From Pseudomonadota bacterium (GTDB lineage Bacteria > Pseudomonadota > Gammaproteobacteria > Steroidobacterales > JBCBZW01): a DNA stretch of 64,000 nt. The DNA is taken from positions 212,937 to 276,936 of the forward strand of contig JBCCWS010000004.1 in assembly GCA_039193195.1 (NCBI GenBank). The letters are read 5' to 3'. A program made the translations under genes and the position numbers. Positions 1 through 7,760 of this stretch are shown piece after piece. Position 1 is the stretch's first letter; every line of letters starts with the position of its first letter. Below the pieces are notes generated by a model. That model saw only the letters and a list, made by a program, of their open reading frames with translations, was not told the origin of the DNA and searched no databases.

Positions 1-41
1 TGGGTAGGATGTTGCTCAAATTTAGTCTTGACCGAAAGAAT

Positions 42-527
42 ATGCCTACCGACCTCGATGACGCTGACTATCGCATCCTGCACCAACTGCAAGGAAACGC
101 GCGTCTGTCGAACAAGGCCCTCGCCGAACGCGTGGCCCTCTCCGCCTCGCCTTGTTGGCGGCGGGTGCGGGAGCTCGAGGACCAGGGGGTCATCGCCGAC
201 TACGTAACACGCCTGGATCGCCATCAACTCGGCTATCGCATCTTGGCGCTGGCGAGCGTGTCTTTGGAGAACCACCATACCGAGTCGGTGGCGGCCTTCG
301 ACGGGGCGATCCAAACCTGGCCTGAAGTTCTTGAGTGCCACAAGATTAGCGGCGCTTATGACTACATGCTCAAGGTCGTCGCCGAGGATCTGGCGAGCTA
401 CGACGAATTCATCTCTAACCGCGTCCTGCAGCTGTCCTGCGTGCGCGAGCTGAATACCACCTTCTCCATGCGGGAGATGAAGAGCACTACCCGCCTCCCC
501 CTGCCCGGTGACACGTGGGCGAGATGA
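42..527 (+). CDS. Lrp/AsnC-family transcriptional regulator
   Basis: A 161-residue protein with the two-part Lrp layout. An AsnC-type winged helix-turn-helix covers roughly residues 4-55 (LDDADYRILHQLQ, then ALSASPCWRRVRELEDQGVI). A RAM/AsnC ligand-binding domain follows at about 65-147. I chose ATG 42 because family members begin just before the LDxxDxxIL helix and a purine-rich GAAAGAA lies directly upstream; an in-frame ATG at 9 would add 11 residues. The gene ends 37 bp before an arginine-rich leader peptide and 240 bp before the arginine operon, on the same strand. That makes it a candidate amino-acid-responsive regulator of the operon, but this is inferred only from position. The family assignment is secure; the effector is unknown. 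Confidence 0.9.
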   Translation: MPTDLDDADYRILHQLQGNARLSNKALAERVALSASPCWRRVRELEDQGVIADYVTRLDRHQLGYRILALASVSLENHHTESVAAFDGAIQTWPEVLECHKISGAYDYMLKVVAEDLASYDEFISNRVLQLSCVRELNTTFSMREMKSTTRLPLPGDTWAR

Positions 528-531
528 CGAC

Positions 532-560
532 TTGTCAGCGCCGTTAGACGATGGTGAAAT
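532..560 (+). promoter_or_regulatory. Predicted sigma70 promoter of the arginine operon
   Basis: TTGTCA (532-537) matches five of six -35 consensus bases. After a 17-bp spacer, TGAAAT (555-560) matches four of six -10 bases. The predicted start lies near 566-568, almost on the tandem ATGATG that opens the arginine leader peptide, so the leader transcript could be nearly leaderless. This rests on sequence match only. Confidence 0.5.
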
Positions 561-563
561 GCA

Positions 564-641
564 ATGATGACGAACGTAAGCGCGCCCACCGCCATCCGTC
601 GCCGACTGCGACGCCGACGCTCCCGAAGCATCCCCGGGTAG
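564..641 (+). CDS. Arginine-rich leader peptide (putative attenuator peptide)
   Basis: A 25-codon reading frame begins at ATG 564 (or the adjacent ATG 567) and ends at TAG 639-641. Residues 12-21 read RRRLRRRRSR, giving eight Arg codons within ten (CGT, CGC, CGA, CGA, CGC, CGA, CGC, CGA), four of them CGA. It sits about 125 bp before the first arginine biosynthetic gene and is followed by an intrinsic-terminator-like hairpin at 686-712. That is the architecture of the his, trp and leu leader peptides: ribosome stalling at runs of the cognate codon decides whether the terminator forms. No strong Shine-Dalgarno is visible. It is a prediction from codon content and position; translation has not been shown. 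Confidence 0.7.
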   Translation: MMTNVSAPTAIRRRLRRRRSRSIPG

Positions 642-685
642 AGCACGCGCGCGCAGGCGACACACAGGCCGCACACCGTTCCTCG

Positions 686-712
686 AAAGCCCGGCATCCG
701 CTGGGTTTTTTT
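686..712 (+). terminator. Intrinsic terminator of the arginine attenuator
   Basis: The left arm AAAGCCCGG (686-694) pairs with CTGGGTTTT (701-709) around the six-base loop CATCCG. The pairing has two G-T wobbles and is followed by a run of seven T (706-712). The terminator lies 56 bp before the argF' start codon, within the leader region. CCGGG at 634-638, in the last codons of the leader peptide, is exactly complementary to CCCGG at 690-694 in the left arm, a possible competing antiterminator pairing. I checked the pairing by hand; no folding energy was computed. Confidence 0.65.
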
Positions 713-767
713 GCATCTGAAGCTCAGTCCGCCGCCGCCCACCCCTACGACTGGACACCAAAAACGC

Positions 768-1775
768 ATGCGACACTTCCTGACCACCGCCGATTGGTCA
801 CGCGACGAGTTAGCTCACCTGTTGAGCGAGGCTGCCAAGCTCAAACGGGCGCGCTTCAACGATGCCCTCGCCGAGCGCAGCATCGCCCTGCTTTTCTTCA
901 ATCCTTCGCTTCGAACGCGAACGTCCTTCGAGCTCGGCATGCACGAACTCGGCGGCAAGGCCATCGTGCTCCAGCCGGGAAAGGACGCGTGGGGTATCGA
1001 GTTCGAGCCTGGTGCGGTCATGGATGGCGACGCGGAAGAGCACATCAGCGAGGTCGCCGGGGTGCTCTCACGCTACGTCGATCTGATCGGGGTACGTGCC
1101 TTTCCCAAGTTCCAAGATTGGACGGTGGACCGCGAGGATCGTCTACTCAACGCCCTGGCCAGCCACGCCAGCGTACCGGTGATCAACATGGAGACTATCA
1201 CCCACCCGTGTCAGGAACTGGCCCTGATGCTCACCCTAAAGGAGCACCTGGGGCGCTTGGACGGAAGACGCTTTCTGCTCACCTGGACGTACCACCCGAA
1301 GCCCTTGAACACCGCGGTGGCGAATTCAGCCCTCCTCATCGCCTCAAAGTTCGGCATGGACGTCACCTTGCTTTGCCCAAACGTGGACTATCTCCTCGAT
1401 AAGCGCTACATGCACCTAGGCCAAACCTTCGCTGAGCAAAACGGTCGTTCCCTGAAGGTCACCCACGATGTAGACGAGGCCTACGAAGGCGCCGACGTGG
1501 TCTACGCCAAGAGCTGGGGCGCGCTGCCCTACTTTGGTCGCTGGGAAGAGGAGAAGCCCGTGCGAGAGGCGCACCGCCACTTCATGGTGGACGAGGCGAA
1601 GATGGCGCGCACGGACCGCGCACTGTTCAGCCATTGCCTGCCCGTGCGACGAAACGTGAAGGTAAGTGACGCCGTGCTGGACTCCCCGGCATGCGTCGCC
1701 CTCGATGAGGCGGAGAACCGCCTGCACGTCCAAAAGGCCCTAATGATCGATCTGCTGCAGAGGACCGGCTCATGA
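768..1775 (+). CDS. argF': N-acetylornithine carbamoyltransferase
   Basis: A 335-residue cytosolic transcarbamylase. It transfers the carbamoyl group from carbamoyl phosphate to N-acetyl-L-ornithine, giving N-acetyl-L-citrulline. The carbamoyl-phosphate motif SLRTRTSFE is at about 47-55, HPCQE at 146-150, and an HCLPVRRN segment near the end. Segments such as QPGKDAWGIEF, VMDGD, RYVDLIGVRAFPKF and LTWTYHPKPLNTA are those of Xanthomonas acetylornithine transcarbamylase, not ordinary ornithine transcarbamylase. ATG 768 gives a start just before the family's first conserved block (HFLTTADWSR). The stop overlaps the argG start by 4 bp. The neighbouring acetylcitrulline-type deacetylase supports the acetylated route. 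Confidence 0.93.
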   Translation: MRHFLTTADWSRDELAHLLSEAAKLKRARFNDALAERSIALLFFNPSLRTRTSFELGMHELGGKAIVLQPGKDAWGIEFEPGAVMDGDAEEHISEVAGVLSRYVDLIGVRAFPKFQDWTVDREDRLLNALASHASVPVINMETITHPCQELALMLTLKEHLGRLDGRRFLLTWTYHPKPLNTAVANSALLIASKFGMDVTLLCPNVDYLLDKRYMHLGQTFAEQNGRSLKVTHDVDEAYEGADVVYAKSWGALPYFGRWEEEKPVREAHRHFMVDEAKMARTDRALFSHCLPVRRNVKVSDAVLDSPACVALDEAENRLHVQKALMIDLLQRTGS

Positions 1776-2998
1776 GCAAGCCCATCGTACTCGCCTTCTC
1801 TGGCGGCCTAGACACCAGCTACTGTGTGCCATGGCTGCGCGAACAGGGCTATGAGGTGACGACCCTCTTCGTCGATTCCGGCGGCGTCAGTCGCGAAGAG
1901 GTTGACGCCATCGAAGCTCGCGCGCATGAACTGGGCGCCGTGCGCCACATCACCTTCGAGGGTGGCGAGCGCCTTTGGCAAGACGTCGTGATCCCCCTGG
2001 TAAGAGCCGGCGCTACCTATCAGGATCAATATCCCCTGCTGTGCTCCGATCGCTACCTTGTCGTGCAACGATCCTTGGAACTGTGTCGCGAAATTGGTGC
2101 CTCGCACTTTGCCCACGGGTGCACGGGCATGGGCAACGATCAGGTGCGCTTTGATATCGCCGCCAAAACCCTCGGCGATGCATCTGGAGGCATCACGATC
2201 GTCGCTCCGGTGCGCGAGGCGCAGGCCCAGGTGGATGGCGTGAGGGACTACGAGATGGCCTACCTGCGCGAGCGTGGCTTCGAAGTATCGGCGAAGACCA
2301 GCCGCTACACGGTGAACGAGAACCTACTCGGGGTCACCATCTCAGGCAACGAGATCGACGAGTGGCAGGCCCCCGGCGAGGGCACCTGGCAACTGTGCCG
2401 ACCCCGCGCCGAATGGCCGTCCGAGCCGATGTCCGTGCAGATCGACTTCGCCGACGGCGTAGCCGTAGGCCTAGACCGTGTGCCGGTGGCCGGCGCCGAG
2501 CTGCTGCAGACCCTCAATCAGCGCTTGGGTACATACGGCGTCGGCCGCGGCATCTACACGGGCGATACGTGCGTGGGCCTGAAGGGCCGTATCGTGTTCG
2601 AGGCGCCCGGGCTTACAGCGCTGCTGACTGCCCACCGCGCGCTGGAAGAAGCGGTGAGCTCACGCCTGCAAAACCGTTTCAAGCCGATGGTCGCTGACAA
2701 GTGGGTGGAACTCGCTTACGAGGGACTGTTCTTCGATCCGCTAAGAGCCGATCTCGAGGCCTACCTGGCAAGCGCGGAGCGCACGGTCAACGGCCGGGTG
2801 ACCCTGTCGACGGACGGTGCGCAGGTGCAAGCGACGGCTGTGGAATCGCCACACCTGTTGCGCGACGCCGAGGCAGTGTACGCACAAAGGGCGAGTTGGA
2901 GCGGCGTTGAGGCCCAGGGGTTCATTCGCTTGTTCGGCCAGAGCTCTCGCCTTTGGTCTCAGGTCAACGGCAGCAGCCTGACGGAGAACGACTCATGA
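1772..2998 (+). CDS. argG: Argininosuccinate synthase
   Basis: A 408-residue ATP-dependent ligase that joins citrulline and aspartate into argininosuccinate. The N-terminal PP-loop AFSGGLDTS (about 8-16) binds ATP. AHGCTGMGNDQVRFD and YTVNENLLGVTISGNEID are conserved substrate-site segments, and VGRGIYTGDTCVGLKGRIVFEAPG is typical of the C-terminal part. Its detailed sequence resembles the shorter xanthomonad-type ArgG. The ATG overlaps the argF' stop (ATGA) and its own stop overlaps the next ATG, indicating translational coupling through the operon. Confidence 0.96.
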   Translation: MSKPIVLAFSGGLDTSYCVPWLREQGYEVTTLFVDSGGVSREEVDAIEARAHELGAVRHITFEGGERLWQDVVIPLVRAGATYQDQYPLLCSDRYLVVQRSLELCREIGASHFAHGCTGMGNDQVRFDIAAKTLGDASGGITIVAPVREAQAQVDGVRDYEMAYLRERGFEVSAKTSRYTVNENLLGVTISGNEIDEWQAPGEGTWQLCRPRAEWPSEPMSVQIDFADGVAVGLDRVPVAGAELLQTLNQRLGTYGVGRGIYTGDTCVGLKGRIVFEAPGLTALLTAHRALEEAVSSRLQNRFKPMVADKWVELAYEGLFFDPLRADLEAYLASAERTVNGRVTLSTDGAQVQATAVESPHLLRDAEAVYAQRASWSGVEAQGFIRLFGQSSRLWSQVNGSSLTENDS

Positions 2999-4140
2999 CC
3001 GATAGGCAGACCTTGGTGCAGACCCTCGAGCACCTGCGCGCCCTGGTGTCCTTCGATACGCAGAACCCACCGCGGAACATCGACGAGGGCGGCTTGTTCG
3101 CCTACGTCGCAGAGCAACTTCCCGACTTCCGCGTCACGGTCGACAACCTCGGCGACGGCTGCGTGTCGTTGCTGGCGGTACGAGGTGAGCCCGACACCGT
3201 GTACAACGTGCATATGGATACGGTGCCTGGTACGGCGCACTGGCAGCGGGATCCGCTGACTCTCAGTGTCGAGGACGATCGCGCCTACGGGCTCGGCGCC
3301 TGCGATATCAAGGGCGCCGCAGCTTGCCTACTGACGGTGGCATCACAGAGCGCTAGCCCCATGGCGCTGCTGCTCAGCTCCGACGAAGAGGCCGGGAGCA
3401 ATCACTGCATCCACAGCTTCTTAGGGACCGACCATGGCTTTCGCCGAGCTGTGATCGCCGAGCCGACCCAGTGTGAAGCGGTACTTTGCCATCGCGGCAT
3501 CAACTCTTGGGCGGGCCGCTTCGCCGGCGAAGCAGGACACTCGTCCCAGGCGCGCGCCCTCACCGACAGCGCCCTGCACCAGGCAGCCCACTGGGTTAGC
3601 GCTGCCGTTCGGTGGGCCGAATGCCAGCAGCGAGAGGCTCAGTTCGACAGCTTGCAAGGGCTCTGTTTCAACACGGGCACGCTGCACGGTGGCGTCAAGA
3701 ACAACGTCATCGCACCATCAGCTGAGGTCACCTTTGGCTTTCGCCCGCTGCCGGGCCAATCGCCGCAAGCCTTGGCTCTGGAGGTGCACTCGCTTCACCA
3801 GGGACCACATCCAGTGCAATGGACGCCGCGCTACGCGGGCCCCGCCCTACCGGACGCCGACGCGCACGGTGGTTTCGATCAGGCTCTGGCCCACGCAAGC
3901 GCCTTGGCGCATGACCTGGGGCTGCCGATCGGCGCTGCGGTGGACTTCTGGACCGAGGCGGCCTTGTTTTCCGCGGCTGGGCTCCCTGCGCTGGTCTTCG
4001 GCCCAGGCGCTATAGAGCAAGCACACACAGCGGACGAGTGGGTCAGCCTGGAGCAGTTGAGCACTGCGCTCGGGCACTACCAGCGCATCTTCGGCGCGGC
4101 GGCGGGCACTAGCCCTCCGGCGGCGATCGGCGGAGGCTGA
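2995..4140 (+). CDS. argE': M20-family acetylcitrulline/acetylornithine deacetylase
   Basis: A 381-residue zinc-dependent M20 amidohydrolase. Metal and catalytic motifs are NVHMDTVPG, LGACDIKGAAA and SSDEEAGSNHC (catalytic Glu and metal-binding Glu); DFWTEAALFSAAGLPALVFGPG and QAHTADEWV lie near the C-terminus. It matches Xanthomonas N-acetylcitrulline deacetylase more than E. coli ArgE. With an acetylornithine carbamoyltransferase upstream, its expected reaction is N-acetylcitrulline to citrulline plus acetate. The ATG at 2995 overlaps the argG stop; the frame extends further upstream but that would lie inside argG. It is followed 2 bp later by the next gene. Confidence 0.9.
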   Translation: MTDRQTLVQTLEHLRALVSFDTQNPPRNIDEGGLFAYVAEQLPDFRVTVDNLGDGCVSLLAVRGEPDTVYNVHMDTVPGTAHWQRDPLTLSVEDDRAYGLGACDIKGAAACLLTVASQSASPMALLLSSDEEAGSNHCIHSFLGTDHGFRRAVIAEPTQCEAVLCHRGINSWAGRFAGEAGHSSQARALTDSALHQAAHWVSAAVRWAECQQREAQFDSLQGLCFNTGTLHGGVKNNVIAPSAEVTFGFRPLPGQSPQALALEVHSLHQGPHPVQWTPRYAGPALPDADAHGGFDQALAHASALAHDLGLPIGAAVDFWTEAALFSAAGLPALVFGPGAIEQAHTADEWVSLEQLSTALGHYQRIFGAAAGTSPPAAIGGG

Positions 4141-4142
4141 GC

Positions 4143-5456
4143 ATGAAGACCCGTCGTCTGGTGGTGCAGCTGCTCGGTAGCATCGGCAGCACCCGGGAGA
4201 TTCGCCAGTACCTCCAACGCTTCTCAGGCCTGGATACGCACAGCTTCGCGGTGGTCAAGGTGGGCGGCGCAATCCTGCGCGACCAGCTGGACGATCTCGC
4301 CGGCTCCTTGAGCTTTCTGCACCAGCTCGGGCTGTTCCCGGTGGTCGTGCACGGGGCTGGACCTCAGCTCGACGAGGCCCTAGACGCCGCTGGCATCGAA
4401 CGCCACTACCACGAAGGGATGCGTTGCACGTCGGCCGAGGCGATGCCTCATATCCGCGCCGTCGTCCTGCGCCAGAATCTCGCCCTGGTAAGCGCGTTGG
4501 AGCGCAATGGAGCACGGGCCCGATCGATTCTCACGGGCACCTTCGAGGCGCAGCTCATCGATCAGCCGACCTACGGCTACGTGGGTCGGGTCGAGCGGGT
4601 ACATACGGAGGCCATCGATGCCAGCATCGAGGCAGGCTGTATTCCCGTGCTCGGATGCCTGGGCGAGACTACCGGCGGGCAGACCCTGAACGTCAATGCA
4701 GATCTCGCTGCCAACGAGCTGGTCGCAACCCTGCAGCCAAACAAGATCGTGTTCCTCACGGGCACGGGCGGACTTCTCGATGAGCACGGGGAGATCCTGT
4801 CCTCCATCAACTTGCGCACAGACTACGACGCGCTGATGAACGCCGCGTGGGTGCACTCCGGCATGCGGGTAAAGCTGCAGCAGATCAACGCCCTGCTCCA
4901 GCGACTGCCACCGGACAGCTCCGTGTCCATCACCCGTCCCCAAGCCTTGGCGCGCGAGCTGTTTACGCACGGCGGCGACGGCACTCTCGTGCGTCGCGGA
5001 GAACAGGTGCACGCCTACGACTCGTGGCAGGCGCTAGATCGCGAACGGACGCGATCGTTGATCGAGTCCGCCTTCCAGCGTCGACTCGTGCCCGGGTACG
5101 AGGAGCGAGTGCCCCTGAGAGCGGCCTACATATCCGACAGCTATCGCGCAGGGGCCATCATCGGCGATTGGAACGGCATTGCCCGTCTAGACAAGTTCGC
5201 CGTTGCCGACCAAGCGCGTGGGGAGGGGCTCGGGCGGGTCATCTGGGAACGCGTACGCACCCGACACCCGAGCATGTTCTGGCGCTCACGCCCGAGCAAC
5301 CCCGTAAACGACTTCTACTTCGCACAGAGCGATGGATGCATGAAGGGCGATGACTGGAATGTCTTCTGGTATGGCCTCGACGACTTCGACCTGATTCGCG
5401 GCTGCATAGAGCACGCCCGATCGCAGGCACCGAGCCTCACGGACCACCCGCAATGA
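4143..5456 (+). CDS. argB: Bifunctional acetylglutamate kinase / N-acetylglutamate synthase
   Basis: A 437-residue fusion. The amino-acid-kinase domain (about 30-290) shows VKVGGAILRDQ, VVVHGAGPQLDEAL and LNVNADLAANELVATL, and phosphorylates N-acetylglutamate. The C-terminal region (about 295-430) is a GNAT-type acetyltransferase (YISDSYRAGAIIG, DKFAVADQARGEGLG, FWRSRPSNPVNDFYF) expected to make N-acetylglutamate from glutamate and acetyl-CoA. This vertebrate-like NAGK-NAGS fusion is known from Xanthomonas and relatives, and explains why no separate argA is seen. Arginine inhibition is known for the family but cannot be read from sequence here. It overlaps argC by 4 bp. Confidence 0.93.
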   Translation: MKTRRLVVQLLGSIGSTREIRQYLQRFSGLDTHSFAVVKVGGAILRDQLDDLAGSLSFLHQLGLFPVVVHGAGPQLDEALDAAGIERHYHEGMRCTSAEAMPHIRAVVLRQNLALVSALERNGARARSILTGTFEAQLIDQPTYGYVGRVERVHTEAIDASIEAGCIPVLGCLGETTGGQTLNVNADLAANELVATLQPNKIVFLTGTGGLLDEHGEILSSINLRTDYDALMNAAWVHSGMRVKLQQINALLQRLPPDSSVSITRPQALARELFTHGGDGTLVRRGEQVHAYDSWQALDRERTRSLIESAFQRRLVPGYEERVPLRAAYISDSYRAGAIIGDWNGIARLDKFAVADQARGEGLGRVIWERVRTRHPSMFWRSRPSNPVNDFYFAQSDGCMKGDDWNVFWYGLDDFDLIRGCIEHARSQAPSLTDHPQ

Positions 5457-6403
5457 GCGCTCGGGTCGCGCTGATTGGCGCCCGGGGGCACACGGGCAGC
5501 GAGCTCGTAAGACTGATAGATCAGCATCCTCAGCTGCAGCTGGCCGCTGCCGGCTCGCGAGCGTTGGCAGGAGAGTCGGTCGGGGCGCACTACCAAGTTG
5601 ATTCGACGCTCACCTTCGAGGTCCTTGCGCCGCAGAGCCTTGGTGCGCGTGACGGGGAGTTCGATGTCGTGATCCTAGCGCTGCCTAACGGGCACGCGGC
5701 CGCTTACGTCAACGCCTTGAGCGCTCAGCGCCAGCTCCCCCTCGTGATCGACCTCAGCGCCGATCATCGCTTCGACGATCGCTGGTTTTACGGTCTGCCC
5801 GAACTGACGGCCCATCGCTACGCGGGACAGCGGCTGATCGCCAATCCTGGCTGCTACGCAACCGCTATGTCCCTAGCCCTCGCCCCGATGGCTCAGGACC
5901 TGAGAGACGGCGTGGCCTGCTTCGGCGTCTCTGGCTACAGCGGCGCCGGCACCAGCCCGTCCCAGCGCAATGATCCCAATCGCCTGCATGACAACCTGCT
6001 TCCTTACGCCTTGACCGACCACGTGCATGAGCGAGAAGTCAGCCACCAGCTGGGTATGGGCGTTGCCTTCACGCCGCACGTGGCGCCGTTCTTTCGCGGC
6101 ATTAGCATGACCGTAACGGGTTGGTTGCGAGAGGCGGGCGCCGCCGAGGATCTCGCTGACCGCTTCGCCAACTGGTACGCCGAGCATCCACTCATCGTCG
6201 TTGGCGAGGGTATCCCGGAGCCACGTGCCTTGGTCGGGCGTCACGGTGCGCAAATCGGCGGTTTCGGGCGCGGCAGTCACGACACCAATCGCATCACCGT
6301 GGTGAGCGCCCTCGACAACCTCCTCAAGGGAGCTGCTTCGCAGGCCATCCAGAACATCAACCTCGGGCTCGATCTGCCCGCGCTCAGTGGATTGACCCCA
6401 TGA
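5453..6403 (+). CDS. argC: N-acetyl-gamma-glutamyl-phosphate reductase
   Basis: A 316-residue NADPH-dependent reductase that converts N-acetylglutamyl phosphate to the semialdehyde. The Rossmann start is VALIGARGHTGSELVRLI. The catalytic cysteine is Cys134 in NPGCYATA, and GYSGAGTSPSQ and HVAPFFRGI are the expected downstream motifs. Length is normal for the short form. The ATG overlaps the kinase/synthase stop and its stop overlaps the argH ATG, so translation is probably coupled. Confidence 0.95.
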   Translation: MSARVALIGARGHTGSELVRLIDQHPQLQLAAAGSRALAGESVGAHYQVDSTLTFEVLAPQSLGARDGEFDVVILALPNGHAAAYVNALSAQRQLPLVIDLSADHRFDDRWFYGLPELTAHRYAGQRLIANPGCYATAMSLALAPMAQDLRDGVACFGVSGYSGAGTSPSQRNDPNRLHDNLLPYALTDHVHEREVSHQLGMGVAFTPHVAPFFRGISMTVTGWLREAGAAEDLADRFANWYAEHPLIVVGEGIPEPRALVGRHGAQIGGFGRGSHDTNRITVVSALDNLLKGAASQAIQNINLGLDLPALSGLTP

Positions 6404-7749
6404 CCGATGAACGACGAGAGACCCCCTCCCCGACCCTACTATGGCGCAAGGAAGGCGCAGCTCAGGTCGACGCCGAACTAATGGCATTCATGGCCGGTGA
6501 CGACATCGTGCTTGACCGAGAGCTGTTCGTTCACGACATTGCGGCGTCGCGCGTTCACGCGGCCGCGCTAGCCTCCATAAGGGTCCTGGAGGACGACGAA
6601 CTGAAGGCCATCGAGGCTAGCCTCGACGCCCTCCGGGCTGCGTACACAGGTGGTGACTTCACCCTTGACTCACGCTACGAAGATGGCCACTCCGCGATTG
6701 AAGACTGGCTAACGAAAGATCTGGGTAAGCTGGGAGCGAAGATCCACACGGGGCGCAGTCGCAACGACCAGGTACTGGTGGCGAGCCGCCTCTATCTGCG
6801 TGAGGCCCTCGAGGAGGTCGAGTCACTCTGCGCGCAGCTCGCCTCGATCTGCCTGGAGCGAGCGGACGCCGATATGCTCACCCCAATGCCGGGCTACACG
6901 CACCTGCAGCGTGCCGTCGTTTCCTCTCTTGGTTTATGGTTTGCCGGCTTCGCCGAGGCGTTCATCGACGACGTAGTGCTCAGCCGCGACACGCGGCGCT
7001 GGATCGACGCCAATCCGCTCGGCACCGCCGCAGGCTACGGCGTCAGCTTGCCCCTAGACCGTGAGCTCAGCACGCGCGCACTCGCCTTCGAGCGCCTGCA
7101 GGTCAACCCGATCTACGCACAAAATAGTCGCGGGCGATTCGAGCTGCAGGCACTCACGGCGCTGTCCCAGGTGCTGATGGATCTGCGTCGAATCAGTTGG
7201 GACCTGAGCTTGTTCGCCGCCGCCGAGTTCGACTTCTTGAGACTTCCGGATCGGTACACGACGGGCTCTTCGATCATGCCCAACAAGCGAAACCCAGACC
7301 CGGTGGAGCTGCTAAGAGCGGCGCCTGCACCGGTGTTGGGAGCGATCACCGAGCTGCAGTCGCTGTTGAGCCTGCCCAGCGGCTATCAGCGCGACCTGCA
7401 GCTCACCAAGGGGCCGATGGTGCGTGGAGTGAGAGCGAGCTTGCAGGCGCTGCGCATCTCCGTCGGGCTGCTCACGGACGTCGACTTCGACCGAACGCGC
7501 ATGGCTGAGGCGATCTCACCGGACATGTACGCCACGGACTACGCCTACGAGCTGGTGGCCGAGGGCATGCCTTTCCGTCAGGCTTATCGCGAAGCGGCGG
7601 CCCGGACCGAGGAGTCAGCACCGCGCGACCCCGTCGCGAGCCTGCGTCGGCGGATCTCACCGGGCGCACCGGGCCAACCGCTGCTCGATACGCTGCGCAA
7701 GCGTCTTTCTGCGCTCTCTGACGTCGGCGCCGGCGGCGGCCTCGGCTAG
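6400..7749 (+). CDS. argH: Argininosuccinate lyase
   Basis: A 449-residue member of the fumarase/aspartase superfamily that splits argininosuccinate into arginine and fumarate. It carries the superfamily signature GSSIMPNKRNPD near residue 290, plus HTGRSRNDQV and MPGYTHLQRAV early on. It completes the citrulline-to-arginine steps in this operon. The C-terminus (SALSDVGAGGGLG) is short and low in complexity. A TPR gene follows after only 11 bp, so transcription may continue. Confidence 0.95.
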   Translation: MTDERRETPSPTLLWRKEGAAQVDAELMAFMAGDDIVLDRELFVHDIAASRVHAAALASIRVLEDDELKAIEASLDALRAAYTGGDFTLDSRYEDGHSAIEDWLTKDLGKLGAKIHTGRSRNDQVLVASRLYLREALEEVESLCAQLASICLERADADMLTPMPGYTHLQRAVVSSLGLWFAGFAEAFIDDVVLSRDTRRWIDANPLGTAAGYGVSLPLDRELSTRALAFERLQVNPIYAQNSRGRFELQALTALSQVLMDLRRISWDLSLFAAAEFDFLRLPDRYTTGSSIMPNKRNPDPVELLRAAPAPVLGAITELQSLLSLPSGYQRDLQLTKGPMVRGVRASLQALRISVGLLTDVDFDRTRMAEAISPDMYATDYAYELVAEGMPFRQAYREAAARTEESAPRDPVASLRRRISPGAPGQPLLDTLRKRLSALSDVGAGGGLG

Positions 7750-7760
7750 AATCATCGCCC

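Noticed and set aside
551..1402. A long open frame of 283 codons overlapping argF' in another frame
   Set aside because: It is Arg/Pro/His-rich with no domain, and shadows the well-conserved argF' gene; the real short leader frame lies in a different frame at 564-641.
768..1775. Ordinary ornithine carbamoyltransferase
   Set aside because: The acetylornithine-type segments and the neighbouring acetylcitrulline-type deacetylase fit the acetylated route better.
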